From positions 54,728 to 118,727 of the forward strand of contig NZ_JBAMME010000226.1 of assembly GCF_039793925.1 (NCBI RefSeq): a DNA stretch of 64,000 bases. Reading direction: 5' to 3'. Below are positions 44,656-54,285 of this stretch, piece after piece. Origin of the DNA: Thermogutta sp039793925. GTDB taxonomy: Bacteria > Planctomycetota > Planctomycetia > Pirellulales > Thermoguttaceae. How positions within the stretch are numbered: the first letter of the stretch is position 1; each line of letters opens with the position of its first letter. Position numbers and translations under genes: made by a program. Below the pieces are notes generated by a model that was given only the letters and a program-made list of their open reading frames with translations, was not told where the DNA came from and searched no databases.

Positions 44656-45426
44656 ATGGGATTGTTTAGTGGCAAAGTCGGTTTGATCATGGGTGTGGCC
44701 AACGATCGGAGCATCGCCTGGGCCATTGCTGAGGCGCTCCATCGCGAAGGTGCCGAGCTGGCCTACACGCACCTGCCAGGTCCTTCCAACGAGCGTCGCG
44801 TTCGCCGGCTGGTAGAAGCTCATCAGCCCAAGGTCTTTCTCCCCTGCGATGTTCAATCTGATGACGACATTGCGAATGTGTTTTCAGCGATTGAGGAGCA
44901 GTACGGGCAGCTCGATTTGCTCGTCCATGCTGTGGCCTTCGCTCCGCCGGCCGAACTGCGGAATCCTTACGTGGAAACCACCCGCCAAGGCTGGCACGTC
45001 GCCATGGACATTTCGGCCTACAGCCTGGTGGCGGTCTCCCGTGCTGCACGGGGACTCATGGAAAGTGGCGGCTCAATATTGACCATCAGTTATTTCGGCG
45101 CCGAGAAAGTGATGCCCGGTTACAATGTGATGGGAGTCTGCAAGGCGGCCCTGGAGCACAGTGTCCGCTACCTGGCCTGGGACCTTGGGCCGAAGAACAT
45201 CCGCGTCAACGCGATCAGTGCCGGGCCAGTGCGGACGCTCAGTTCTGCCGGGATTGCGGGATTCGATGAAATGCAGCGGCATGCCGCCCAAAAAAGCCCA
45301 TTACGGCGAAACGTAGACCTCCATGAACTGGCCTCGACTGCTGTTTTCCTCCTCAGTGAAATGTCCAGCGGAATCACCGGAGAAATCATTCACGTAGACT
45401 GCGGCTACAACATCGTGGGGTTGTAA
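44656..45426 (+). CDS. fabI: Enoyl-[acyl-carrier-protein] reductase (NADH)
   Basis: Last step of each fatty-acid elongation cycle. 256 residues from ATG 44656 (MGLFSGKVGLIMGVANDRSI). The classic FabI residues are present: Tyr146, Tyr156 and Lys163, within SYFGAEKVMPGYNVMGVCKA. GITGEIIHVDCGYNIVGL closes the protein, as in other FabI. Sequence AFAPPAELRNPYVETTR carries the substrate loop. It is likely independent of the ETF/dehydrogenase run (200-bp gap). Confidence 0.97.
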   Translation: MGLFSGKVGLIMGVANDRSIAWAIAEALHREGAELAYTHLPGPSNERRVRRLVEAHQPKVFLPCDVQSDDDIANVFSAIEEQYGQLDLLVHAVAFAPPAELRNPYVETTRQGWHVAMDISAYSLVAVSRAARGLMESGGSILTISYFGAEKVMPGYNVMGVCKAALEHSVRYLAWDLGPKNIRVNAISAGPVRTLSSAGIAGFDEMQRHAAQKSPLRRNVDLHELASTAVFLLSEMSSGITGEIIHVDCGYNIVGL

Positions 45427-45538
45427 TCCCTTCGAGAGCCATTGGTCCTTCTGGTGGTCAGTCATGGCAGCTCACACCGCTGCAAGAGAGTACCTTCCCG
45501 AAGAGTACACCTGAGGGTATCAGCTTGGCCATGTCATC

Positions 45539-47467
45539 ATGCAAATTCTGCACGTTCAAGGCATCCGAAAATACTTTGGTCCCGATCCGGTCCTGGACGG
45601 AGTCACCTTCGACCTTTATGCCGGTGATCGGGCCGGACTTGTCGGACCCAATGGATCGGGCAAGACGACCCTCTTGAGGATCATCGCTGGCCTTGAGTCC
45701 CCCGACGGCGGGGAATGTCAAATCACCAGTGGCATTCGCCTGGGATACCTAGAGCAGCACGCGGAGTTTTTACCCGGCCGTACCGTGTGGCAGGAGGCCC
45801 AGAGTGCTCTACGGCATTTGATTGAGCTGCAACACGAAGCCGAAAGGACAGCGGCTCTTCTGGCAGAAGTCCAGCAACCTGCAGAGCGGGCTCGACTCGC
45901 AGCTCGGTTCGATCGGCTTCAACAGGAACTTCACCGACTCAACGCTTATCACCTCGATCATAAAATCGAGCAGATCCTGGAAGGTCTGGGATTGGGGCCT
46001 GATTTCTTCGATCGCCCTGCCTGCGAACTGAGTGGTGGTGAGCAGAACCGACTTTTGCTTGCGAAGTTGCTCCTGTCCGAACCAGATCTCATGCTGCTCG
46101 ACGAGCCCTCCAACCATCTCGACATCGATGCCACCCGCTGGCTGGAAGATTTTCTCGCAAACCACCGGGCGGCGATGATCATCGTGTCCCACGACAGGTA
46201 CTTTCTCGACAAAGTCACAACGCGAACGTTGGAACTTTTCCGCGGAACGGTGGAAACATTCCCAGGTAACTTTTCTGCGTATCGCCGTCAAAAAGCGGAA
46301 CGGATTTTGGTTGCCCGACGCACTTACGAAAAGCAACTCGAAGAAATCGAAAAGGCAGAAGAGTTCATTCGGCGTCATCATTACGGCCAGAAGGCCGCTC
46401 AGGCTCAGGATCGTCGCAAAAAGCTGGAACGGATCGAGCTTGTTGAACCGCCGCGCGAAATCACAGCGCCGCCCATCCAGTTTCCGGCTGCCGAACGAAG
46501 TGGCGACATCGTGCTGCGAGTCGAAAACCTCGCCAAGAGTTTTGGTCGCCCCCTGTTCCGGGGACTTACTTTCGAAATCGCGCGTGGTCAGCGATGGGGT
46601 ATCCTAGGACCTAACGGATGCGGCAAGAGCACTCTTCTTAAATGCCTGCTCGGAGAAATCGAACCTGACGAGGGGCGCGTGCTGCGGGGGGCTAATGTCG
46701 TGGTGGGGTATTTCGATCAGCATCTGACATGCCTGCCGCCCGATTTGCCCGCCATGGACGCGGTTTTGCCCACGTCAATCCTCGGTGATGACCTGGTCGA
46801 GCAAAAGCGTCGAGATCTTCTCGCAAAATTCGGTATCACGGGTGACCGCGCTCTCACACCCGTGAAGAACCTGAGCGGTGGAGAACGCTGTCGCGTCGCA
46901 CTCGCGCGACTCACGGCGGCCAAAGCGAATTTCCTTGTTCTGGATGAGCCAACCAACCACCTCGATCTCTGGGCACGCGATGCCTTGGAGCAGGCACTCC
47001 GACGCTTTGACGGGACTGTTCTTTTCGTGAGTCACGACCGTTATTTTATCGACCAGGTGGCTGATCACCTTCTCGTCTTCGAGGGGGCACAGGTCCGGGT
47101 CATCCACGGAAATTACATCACGTACCAAACCCTGGCAGATGCTCGGCGTGTAGAGTCTGCCCAAAAAGTCCAGGAGACGGCGTCGGAGGAATCGCAAACC
47201 AGGCGGCCGGTTAAACGCGCTGACCAACGCAGCGAAGGTTCAGGAAAACGAAAGAGACGATTCCCGTATCGTAAAGTGGAGGATATCGAAGCAGATATTC
47301 TGCAACATGAGTCCCGGCGCGAAGAGATCCACCGTGAACTCAGTGAACCCGGGACGTATCGTAATGGCGAGCGTGTGAAGCAGCTCAAGCAGGAACTGGA
47401 AGCATTGGAACAGAAGCTCCAGTTGCTGTATGCACACTGGGAAGAGGCGATGGAGTTGAATGGCTGA
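45539..47467 (+). CDS. ABC-F family ATPase (Uup/ABCF3-like)
   Basis: Soluble tandem ATPase of the ABC-F class, which acts on the ribosome rather than in transport. 642 residues. Both ATPase modules are intact: Walker A GPNGSGKTTLL and GPNGCGKSTLL; signature LSGGEQNRLLLAKLL and LSGGERCRVALARL; Walker B LMLLDEPSNHLD and FLVLDEPTNHLD. A charged linker (EKQLEEIEKAEEFIRRHHYG) separates them, and the C-terminus ends in a coiled coil (LKQELEALEQKLQLLYAHW), as in Uup. Exact subfamily not settled. Confidence 0.95.
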   Translation: MQILHVQGIRKYFGPDPVLDGVTFDLYAGDRAGLVGPNGSGKTTLLRIIAGLESPDGGECQITSGIRLGYLEQHAEFLPGRTVWQEAQSALRHLIELQHEAERTAALLAEVQQPAERARLAARFDRLQQELHRLNAYHLDHKIEQILEGLGLGPDFFDRPACELSGGEQNRLLLAKLLLSEPDLMLLDEPSNHLDIDATRWLEDFLANHRAAMIIVSHDRYFLDKVTTRTLELFRGTVETFPGNFSAYRRQKAERILVARRTYEKQLEEIEKAEEFIRRHHYGQKAAQAQDRRKKLERIELVEPPREITAPPIQFPAAERSGDIVLRVENLAKSFGRPLFRGLTFEIARGQRWGILGPNGCGKSTLLKCLLGEIEPDEGRVLRGANVVVGYFDQHLTCLPPDLPAMDAVLPTSILGDDLVEQKRRDLLAKFGITGDRALTPVKNLSGGERCRVALARLTAAKANFLVLDEPTNHLDLWARDALEQALRRFDGTVLFVSHDRYFIDQVADHLLVFEGAQVRVIHGNYITYQTLADARRVESAQKVQETASEESQTRRPVKRADQRSEGSGKRKRRFPYRKVEDIEADILQHESRREEIHRELSEPGTYRNGERVKQLKQELEALEQKLQLLYAHWEEAMELNG

Positions 47468-47609
47468 AGAGCTGGCAACTATTCTCATTCGAAGCTGTCG
47501 CGTTGATACCGAAAACCGTTATCAAAAATTGTTGCGACAGGGAATTGACCAACAGAAAATAGATTCGTTTTGGAGCAACTTTCCCACACGGACACCCCGA
47601 GGTCTTGCC

Positions 47610-50534
47610 ATGGCGCGATGTTACGTTCTGTTGGCGATTCTGTTTGCGGGGGCGGCAACTCGGTCGACGGCGGAACTGCCCCCGCCTCCGGGGTCCGAGT
47701 ACAGGATTCCCGAAGGCAAGTCCGGGCCGGGTGGCCCTGTCATTTCCGCGTGGACGGATGATGCGGGTCCCGACGAAACCTTCCTGCTGGTTGGCGACGG
47801 CCTGACTGAAAACGTTGTCATGTGGGGATTGAGCCCCAATCGTGAGCACGGAGCGGAAATCCGTCCGAAAATCCAGTTTTGTACTGGCAAAATGGTAGCC
47901 GTCACAATTCCCGAACGCGCCTACGATGGGCCGTTTTTGGTATGGGTTGAAAATGTCGAGGGTCGATCGCAGCCTATCGTGCTTAATCGTCCGCAATTGT
48001 GGTGGTGTTACCCCCGCACGTGCACCTCAGGCAGCGTCGTTCGGGTGTTTGGTCGAAACATTGGCAAGCGGCCCCACTTTGCAGAAGTATTGGCCTATCT
48101 TGAATCCGAATCGGGAAATGGGGTGTGGTTACCTTCACTGTCTCCGGGGAAATACTCGGCGACACTCTGCCTGCCCGATGATCTTTCCCCGGGGCGTTAT
48201 CAACTTCATATTCACGCGGGCGCGGGAGGAGAGTGGGGATGGAGCAATCCATTGACCATTCAGGTGGAAGCACAGGTACCAGCTAAAACAGAGATACAAC
48301 TCACTGGAACGGACATTCAGGCTGCGGTCAATGCTTTGGCTGCGCAAGGTGGAGGCATCCTGACGTTACCCGCGGGCCGATACATGCTCTCCGGCACCTT
48401 GGTGATTCCTGCTGGCGTGACTGTGAGCGGGCAAGGTAGAGGCCGCACGATTCTTCAGGCCCCGTCAAGCCCCGCTACCAAATTCGCGCGATTTCAGGGG
48501 ATCGCGTGGAATCAAGGCCCCGCTGCGGTGCACACGCCCGGCGACACCATGGTGTACAAGCTAACGCTGCCTCGCGCCGGCGAGTGGTATGTTTGGCTTC
48601 GCTACGCCACGGAAATGTCACCCTGGGGCCAACCTGGTGTGTCAGGCAGAATGACGCTGACACTCGACGACACTCCACCTGTGCGGCTGGAGAATCTACC
48701 GAATACAGGAAGTTTCGGTACATTCCGATGGAGTCTTTCCGCTACGTTGACAGCTACCGCAGGAGAACATCGTCTGACGTGGAAAAACGAGCAGGGGGGT
48801 GGAATTCACATCGATGCTTTTGTGTTCTCAGATGATCCGGCCTGGCAACCGGAAGAAAACAAATTCCCTGTTTCCGGACCACATCTGGTGGTGCTTCAAG
48901 GGGAAGATGTTGTTGACTTTCAAACCAAAGAGGGAAGCCTGCCGGGTGCCGAGAAAGCCTGCGTGTGGCTGGCAGGAGACGGTGCTTGTCTTCGCAATCT
49001 CTCAGTCCTGGGAAGTGTACAAACCAATCTTGGGATTGTGATTCGTCACCCTGACTTTCCTAAATGGATTCACAATTGCCGTGTGGAAAACGTAGAAGTG
49101 CGTGACTGTCAAGGAAAACAGGCCGAGAACTGCGGGGTTCGTTTGTTCCACGCGATCGGCGCGGTGGTCAAAGGCTGTGAGCTGTGGGCACGGTCTCCGC
49201 TGTTTCTTTCCGGCGTGAAGCAGTGCGAATTCTCCCAGAATCGCCTCGTCAGCGTCACACTGTGGGGCGGGAACGCGGAAGGCTATATCAATGGACGAAA
49301 CGAGCCTGTCGAGGAATGCATCATCGAAGATAATGTATGTGCCGTCCCGCCGGGCAATGAGGGAGGCGGCCCTACAGGGCGACGCATGATCTGGCTGTCC
49401 ACCGGGCGGGGCTCGGTCACTCACAACTGGATCGCCAACAACCGAGAAGATCGGGCGGTCTTCGGGGGGGTCGCGGGAACAGACCAAAATGTGGGCGAGA
49501 TGATTCTTTTTGAAGCCTGTCAGCGGGTGGCATATTTTGGCCCTATCACGGGTGCCGATGTAGACCGAGTGACCCTCCCACCCTTCATACAGGAAACACC
49601 GGAAGAATGGCTGGGCGACGTCAAACGCGACGATCTACCCCGTGACGATCAAGGTCGAGAAACGCCTTTTTGGCCACCTGAGGAAGAAAACGATCGTGAA
49701 CCCGTAGTCACGGAGTATTACGTTACCGTGCTCGATGGTCCCGGTTGGGGCCAGACTCGGAGAATCGTCGCACGCGATCAAACAACCTACCGCCTGGACT
49801 CTCCGTGGCGTGTCGTTCCACCGCCGGGTAGCCGGGTGGTGATTTGCACGGCATTCTTCGAAAACCATATTGTCAACAATCGGACAGTCAACGGCATGAC
49901 CGGGATTCAACTTTGGATTTCCTGCATCGGGAACATTGTGTCGGGGAATGAAGTGGCCCGGCAAAGAAAACCAGCCGTATTTCTCTATGGCACCTGTACC
50001 ACGCTGGCATCTTCTATGCCTATGACGTGGAACCGCGGGATCGGCCCGCTGTTTTTCAACCACGTGGAAGGAACCCAGGCCGACGAGGCAAGTTGCGGCA
50101 TCCTGCTGACAACCGGCGAACGAGCCAGTCTCCCGCTGCTGTTTCCCCATGCTCTTGGAAACGTGCTCCGTCACAACGGTTGCGTCAGGAACCGCACGGA
50201 TGGCGTTCTGATTACGGGAAACCGAAATGATGGCGACAAGTCTGAGATGGCCGCCGTGATGGGCACGATTGCCGAGTTCAATCTTGTGCGGGATGCCCTC
50301 CGCGGTTTCCGGGTGGCCTCCTCTGTCCAGGGGGTCGTGCTGCGCCGCAATCACGTCTATTTCTGGTATCCCGTGAACAATCAGGCGGGGGAGCGTGTCG
50401 CTTTTCAAATTGACAGTCCCCAGACTTTGTGCCCAATGGAAAACAACTCGGTGGAAGGGATTCAGGGCGTATTTGAGAATGACATTGTACCCATCCTGCG
50501 AGGGGATGTAAGAGAACGCCTTGACGACATGTGA
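47610..50534 (+). CDS. Secreted multidomain beta-helix protein with inserted carbohydrate-binding-like domain
   Basis: 974 residues from ATG 47610; the frame is open upstream but the signal peptide starts here (ARCYVLLAILFAGAATRSTA). Order: Ig/IPT-like N-terminal domains (about 20-225: AWTDDAGPDETFLLVGDGL, then VRVFGRNIGKRPHF); a pectate-lyase-3-type opening (DIQAAVNALAAQGGGILTLP, then GVTVSGQGRGRTILQAP); a beta-sandwich insert (about 305-425, VYKLTLPRAGEWYVWLRYAT and GGIHIDAFVFSDDP) like a sugar-binding module; then a long helix with Asn ladders. Probably acts on polysaccharide. No catalytic site assigned. Confidence 0.85.
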   Translation: MARCYVLLAILFAGAATRSTAELPPPPGSEYRIPEGKSGPGGPVISAWTDDAGPDETFLLVGDGLTENVVMWGLSPNREHGAEIRPKIQFCTGKMVAVTIPERAYDGPFLVWVENVEGRSQPIVLNRPQLWWCYPRTCTSGSVVRVFGRNIGKRPHFAEVLAYLESESGNGVWLPSLSPGKYSATLCLPDDLSPGRYQLHIHAGAGGEWGWSNPLTIQVEAQVPAKTEIQLTGTDIQAAVNALAAQGGGILTLPAGRYMLSGTLVIPAGVTVSGQGRGRTILQAPSSPATKFARFQGIAWNQGPAAVHTPGDTMVYKLTLPRAGEWYVWLRYATEMSPWGQPGVSGRMTLTLDDTPPVRLENLPNTGSFGTFRWSLSATLTATAGEHRLTWKNEQGGGIHIDAFVFSDDPAWQPEENKFPVSGPHLVVLQGEDVVDFQTKEGSLPGAEKACVWLAGDGACLRNLSVLGSVQTNLGIVIRHPDFPKWIHNCRVENVEVRDCQGKQAENCGVRLFHAIGAVVKGCELWARSPLFLSGVKQCEFSQNRLVSVTLWGGNAEGYINGRNEPVEECIIEDNVCAVPPGNEGGGPTGRRMIWLSTGRGSVTHNWIANNREDRAVFGGVAGTDQNVGEMILFEACQRVAYFGPITGADVDRVTLPPFIQETPEEWLGDVKRDDLPRDDQGRETPFWPPEEENDREPVVTEYYVTVLDGPGWGQTRRIVARDQTTYRLDSPWRVVPPPGSRVVICTAFFENHIVNNRTVNGMTGIQLWISCIGNIVSGNEVARQRKPAVFLYGTCTTLASSMPMTWNRGIGPLFFNHVEGTQADEASCGILLTTGERASLPLLFPHALGNVLRHNGCVRNRTDGVLITGNRNDGDKSEMAAVMGTIAEFNLVRDALRGFRVASSVQGVVLRRNHVYFWYPVNNQAGERVAFQIDSPQTLCPMENNSVEGIQGVFENDIVPILRGDVRERLDDM

Positions 50535-50872
50535 GGTGAGTACCGGCTCGCTGTGAGCAGAGCGATCACCGGATGTCCCTGCTTTGCGGCGCGCATGCCT
50601 CGCGATTGCGTAAACCGAACCAACGATTGATTTGAGGAAGCGGCGGTTATCGTCGGGGTGATCGCGGGTAAAATAATGGATTCACCGGCTGTGGAAACTC
50701 ACCGGCCCAGAACACGCGGGACGAAGACGTGGGCGGCACCGGGAATTTTAAGAACACTGACAGGGATAGGCAGTGTGAAGCTAGCGAAGCGGTTTCTCGC
50801 GTAAGCTGCGATGGAAATTGATTGGCGAAATAGCGACGTTTTGGAAAGAGGATTGTCTTAGGAAATTTCGCG
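50535..50872. other. Intergenic before hisI, no gene seen
   Basis: 338 bp. A possible -10 (TAAAAT near 50669) with a weak upstream element is all I see. No leader peptide rich in histidine codons was found, so there is no evidence for classical his attenuation. Confidence 0.45.
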
Positions 50873-51295
50873 ATGTCTGATAAAACTCCTACATCTGCAG
50901 AGTCGAGCCCCCAACCTGGACCGGATTTCAGTCGAGGCGGGGGCATTCTGCCGGCCATTGCCCAAGACGCCGCGACGGGCGAAGTTCTCATGCTGGCGTA
51001 CATGAACGCGGAAAGTTTTGCCGAGACGGTCGCCACCGGGCGAGCCGTTTATTTCAGCCGCAGCCGAAACAAGCTCTGGCGGAAGGGGGAAGAGAGCGGG
51101 CATGTACAGATTGTCAAAGAAATCTTCATCGATTGTGACAATGACGCGATTCTTCTCAAAGTCGAGCAAGTGGGCGGAGCGGCGTGTCATACCGGCTATC
51201 GCTCGTGTTTTTATCGCCAATTCACTCCCACCGGTCTGATACCGGTGGGCGAGCCCGTTTTCGATCCGAAAAAGGTTTACGGGCAGAAATCGTGA
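50873..51295 (+). CDS. hisI: Phosphoribosyl-AMP cyclohydrolase
   Basis: Third step of histidine synthesis; opens the adenine ring of phosphoribosyl-AMP. 140 residues, so a HisI-only protein without the HisE domain. Motifs: GEVLMLAYMNAESFAETVAT, YFSRSRNKLWRKGEESGH, DCDNDAILLKVEQ and the zinc cysteines in GGAACHTGYRSCFYR. hisG starts 70 bp later. Confidence 0.96.
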   Translation: MSDKTPTSAESSPQPGPDFSRGGGILPAIAQDAATGEVLMLAYMNAESFAETVATGRAVYFSRSRNKLWRKGEESGHVQIVKEIFIDCDNDAILLKVEQVGGAACHTGYRSCFYRQFTPTGLIPVGEPVFDPKKVYGQKS

Positions 51296-51365
51296 AGGTG
51301 TGTAGTCAAGGATATTCATGCAGTTCGAAGCTTAGCTACGATCAATTTGTGAGGTGAACAAAGGA

Positions 51366-52250
51366 ATGTCTGAGTCTGGACAAGTACTGCGTTTAGGTTT
51401 GCCAGCCGGTAGTCTTCAGGAAGCGACGGCCGATTTGTTCCGTCGTGCGGGTTACAAAATTACTTACACCAATCGGAGTTATTACCCGGCGATTGACGAT
51501 CCCGAAATCGAATGCGTTCTCATCCGGGCGCAGGAGATGGCCCGATACGTTCAAGACGGCGTGCTCGATGCAGGCCTAACTGGTTACGATTGGATCATCG
51601 AAACCAACGCGGATGTCGTGGAAGTTGCGGAATTGGTATTCTCCAAAGTTTCCCGGCGTCCAGTGCGATGGGTCCTGGCCGTCCCCGAAGACTCTCCTAT
51701 TCGGTCGGTCAAAGATTTGGAAGGAAAGCGCATCGCCACGGAAGCGGTGGGAATCACCGAGCAGTTTCTCGCACGTCATGGGGTGAAAGCGAAAGTGGAG
51801 TTCAGTTGGGGTGCAACCGAGGTTAAACCCCCGCGGCTGGCAGATGCCATCGTGGAAGTGACGGAGACGGGAAGCTCTCTACGGGCCAATAATCTTCGCA
51901 TTCTGGAGGAAGTTCTGGTCAGCACGCCCCGGTTTATCGCCAACCGGGATGCCTACCAGGACCCCTGGAAGCGCCAGAAGATTGAAGACATCGTGCTGAT
52001 GCTCAAAGGCGCCATGGCGGCTGAGGGCAAAGTGAGTTTGATGATGAACGTGCCGCGGAACAAGCTCGCAGACGTGGTGGCCATTTTGCCAGCCTTGCAA
52101 AAGCCCACGGTGGCCGACCTTTCTGATCCTGATTGGGTGGCGGTCATCACCGTGTGCGACGAAAGTGTTGTGCGACATATCATCCCTCGGCTCAAGGCAG
52201 CAGGTGCCCAAGGAATTGTGGAGCAACCTGTTACCAAGCTGATCGACTGA
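51366..52250 (+). CDS. hisG: ATP phosphoribosyltransferase, long form
   Basis: First, feedback-controlled step of histidine synthesis. 294 residues from ATG 51366 (an in-frame GTG at 51354 is the alternative); GAGGTG lies 11 nt before it. Catalytic domain: LRLGLPAGSLQEATADLFRR, DAGLTGYDWIIE, and the PRPP loop ADAIVEVTETGSSLRANNLR. The C-terminal regulatory domain (EGKVSLMMNVPRNKLADVVA, LKAAGAQGIVEQPVTKLID) identifies the long form that does not need HisZ and is inhibited by histidine. Confidence 0.96.
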   Translation: MSESGQVLRLGLPAGSLQEATADLFRRAGYKITYTNRSYYPAIDDPEIECVLIRAQEMARYVQDGVLDAGLTGYDWIIETNADVVEVAELVFSKVSRRPVRWVLAVPEDSPIRSVKDLEGKRIATEAVGITEQFLARHGVKAKVEFSWGATEVKPPRLADAIVEVTETGSSLRANNLRILEEVLVSTPRFIANRDAYQDPWKRQKIEDIVLMLKGAMAAEGKVSLMMNVPRNKLADVVAILPALQKPTVADLSDPDWVAVITVCDESVVRHIIPRLKAAGAQGIVEQPVTKLID

Positions 52251-52298
52251 GCTGGAACGTCTCACCCCCACCTGAAAATTTCCGCCTGACATAACGCC

Positions 52299-52781
52299 AT
52301 GACACACGAAGAGCGACTGCAACTGTGGTTGGAAAAAAATGGTGTCCGGCTTCCACCTCGCTCGGAGCCGAAAGGTCTATACCGGCCTGTTGTGCAAGTT
52401 GGAACCTGGCTGTGGACCTCAGGCCACCTGCCCGTCGATAGCACCGGCGAGTTAATCCGCGGAACTGTCGGTGCGGATATCACCGAAGAAAGAGGGCGAG
52501 AGGCCGCTGTCTGGGCCGGTCTGGGAATTCTGGCGTCCGTCAGGGGTTACCTGGGCAGCCTCGATAGAGTGAAACGATTGATCAAGCTAACCGGCCTTGT
52601 CCAGTCCGCCCCGGGGTTCCACGGACAACCGTCGGTCATCAATGGGTGCAGCCAACTTTTCGCTGAGGTGTTCGGAAACGATTGCGGCATCGGCCTCCGC
52701 ACAGCTTTCGGAACCCCCACACTTCCATTGGGAGCGGCGGTAGAAATTGAGGCCGTGTTTGAGCTTACCGATTCGGTGTAA
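52299..52781 (+). CDS. Rid (YjgF/YER057c) family protein
   Basis: 160 residues, longer than classic RidA (about 130). Family features: VVQVGTWLWTSGHLP, VRGYLGSLDRVKRLIKLTG and RTAFGTPTLPLGAAVEIEAV, containing the conserved arginine at the start of the last motif. RidA enzymes hydrolyse reactive enamine/imine intermediates; longer Rid subgroups have other or unknown roles. It follows hisG by 48 bp, so it may be cotranscribed with hisI-hisG. Confidence 0.9.
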   Translation: MTHEERLQLWLEKNGVRLPPRSEPKGLYRPVVQVGTWLWTSGHLPVDSTGELIRGTVGADITEERGREAAVWAGLGILASVRGYLGSLDRVKRLIKLTGLVQSAPGFHGQPSVINGCSQLFAEVFGNDCGIGLRTAFGTPTLPLGAAVEIEAVFELTDSV

Positions 52782-53125
52782 TCGGGTCGTCGCGAAATTA
52801 CGGCCACGTGATGGAAACACGAGAATTCTCAAAGAGGTCGCCAGGGCGGAGAAGGTGCTTACCACTCCTCGGGAACCTTCCCCAAAAAAAGCTTGGGCAT
52901 ATGTCGCTTCTTCTATGAAGTAGACGGCGTCAGACCGTTGGAAAAACTCGAAATTGGAAAGCGATCCACAGGAATAGGACTTTACCTCTTGGCACGCCGC
53001 ATGCTCGTAGTTGATCTGTCCAAGCCGGAAAAAATAATTGGACTTAGGCGGTTAGATGCACGGTGGATGACACCCATTTCCGATCAACTTTTCAGCCGGC
53101 CGGACTCTGCACGGGGAAATGATGC
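52782..53125. other. Intergenic before the response regulator, no gene seen
   Basis: 344 bp. A 78-codon frame (52893-53129, TTG start) ends in an ATGA overlap with the response regulator but has no ribosome-binding site or familiar sequence, so I left it out. Confidence 0.45.
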
Positions 53126-53845
53126 ATGAGCACCCGCCAGATTCTCGTCATCGAGGATGACAGCCGCATTCAGGAGCTTCTCCAGTACAACCTCATGCGG
53201 GCAGGATTTTCGGTGGTTTCAGCGTATTCGGCCGAAGAAGCTTTGTCTATTCTCAATGACAAACCGATCGACATCGTCATTTTGGACCTGATGCTCCCGG
53301 GAATGGATGGCCTCACATTCTGTCGTCGATTGAAAGGTCAGCCCGGTACAGCGAACATCCCTGTCATCATGCTGACAGCGCGAGGAGAAGACCAGGACAT
53401 CGTTACAGGGCTCGAAACCGGCGCTGATGACTACATCCCCAAGCCGTTCAGTCCAAAGGTGTTGATCGCACGAATTCGCGCCGTCCTCAGACGGAAATCG
53501 CCCGACAAAGAGCAGGACGAGGAGTCCTATTCCGTGGGAGAGATCGCGATTGACCGATCACGACGGGAAGTGCGTGTGGGGGGGAAGTTAATCCAATTGA
53601 CGAGGACAGAGTTTGAGATCCTCGATATCCTTGCCAGCCGCGCCGGTCGCGTGCTTTCCCGAACAGAAATCGCCGAGCTGGTCCATGGCGAGCCCTTTGT
53701 CACCACAGATCGCGCCGTGGACGTGCATATTGCGTCTCTCCGCAAGAAACTAGGGGAAGCGGGGAAAATGGTGGAGACGGTTCGCGGTGTGGGTTACCGA
53801 ATTCAGCCTCATCAAAGCAACCAGCCGCCGCAAGCTGAGCTGTAA
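53126..53845 (+). CDS. OmpR/PhoB-type response regulator
   Basis: 239 residues. Receiver domain with acidic pair ED10-D12, phospho-acceptor Asp54 in DIVILDLMLPGMDG, Thr in MLTARGEDQD and Lys in YIPKPFSPK. Winged-helix output domain: LTRTEFEILDILASRAGRVL, DRAVDVHIASLRKKLGEAG and ETVRGVGYRI. DNA-binding transcription factor activated by a histidine kinase; no kinase gene is adjacent in this window, so the partner is encoded elsewhere. Targets unknown. Confidence 0.95.
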   Translation: MSTRQILVIEDDSRIQELLQYNLMRAGFSVVSAYSAEEALSILNDKPIDIVILDLMLPGMDGLTFCRRLKGQPGTANIPVIMLTARGEDQDIVTGLETGADDYIPKPFSPKVLIARIRAVLRRKSPDKEQDEESYSVGEIAIDRSRREVRVGGKLIQLTRTEFEILDILASRAGRVLSRTEIAELVHGEPFVTTDRAVDVHIASLRKKLGEAGKMVETVRGVGYRIQPHQSNQPPQAEL

Positions 53846-54285
53846 GAACCGCCACTCAACTGGTACAGGCTCCCGACCGAACGCGGAACCCCCCGAGCAT
53901 GCAGAGCCCATTGAGCGGCGTCCAGCTTCGCAACAAGCACATCATGCCTAGCCTCTCGGGGCATGCACTCTGTCTTTCGAGACTTCTCGGCACAATCTAA
54001 CATAAAATAGGGTTATCCAGGTGGAGTAACGGAAGGCAGAACAGGACGCATCGCAGTTCCGGAAGAGGAAGGCCGACGCTGGTTGAAGAGTGGTCCCTCC
54101 TGTTGTGTGGGTGGGATTATCAGATCGAAGAAAAGATCGGCTGTCTTCAGCCGGTGGATCAGCAATGGACTGGCACACGCAGTGGTCCCATATGGGACCG
54201 AAAAAAGTGGTTTGTTTCAAAAACAAGAAACACGAGAGAAAGTACAGTCCACGAAATACTCATTTGGGATAATCAGGAGCCAGCT
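53846..54285. other. Intergenic with paired repeat, no gene seen
   Basis: 440 bp. CCCCGAG near 53893 pairs with CTCGGGG near 53957 across about 57 nt, and GCATGC recurs beside each arm. This could be a terminator-like or structured RNA element after the response regulator. The frame of the next gene is open here but without family content. Confidence 0.45.

Noticed and set aside
47460..47609. Overlap of the 974-residue protein's frame with the ABC-F gene
   Set aside because: The signal peptide begins at ATG 47610; the upstream 50 codons are probably untranslated.
52893..53129. 78-codon frame ending in ATGA overlap with the response regulator
   Set aside because: TTG start without a ribosome-binding site and no recognisable sequence; the overlap alone is not enough.
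54103..54285. N-terminal extension of the ABC-2 permease
   Set aside because: The polar, Trp-rich extension is unlike the family, while TTG 54286 has an AGGAG and a family-like first segment.
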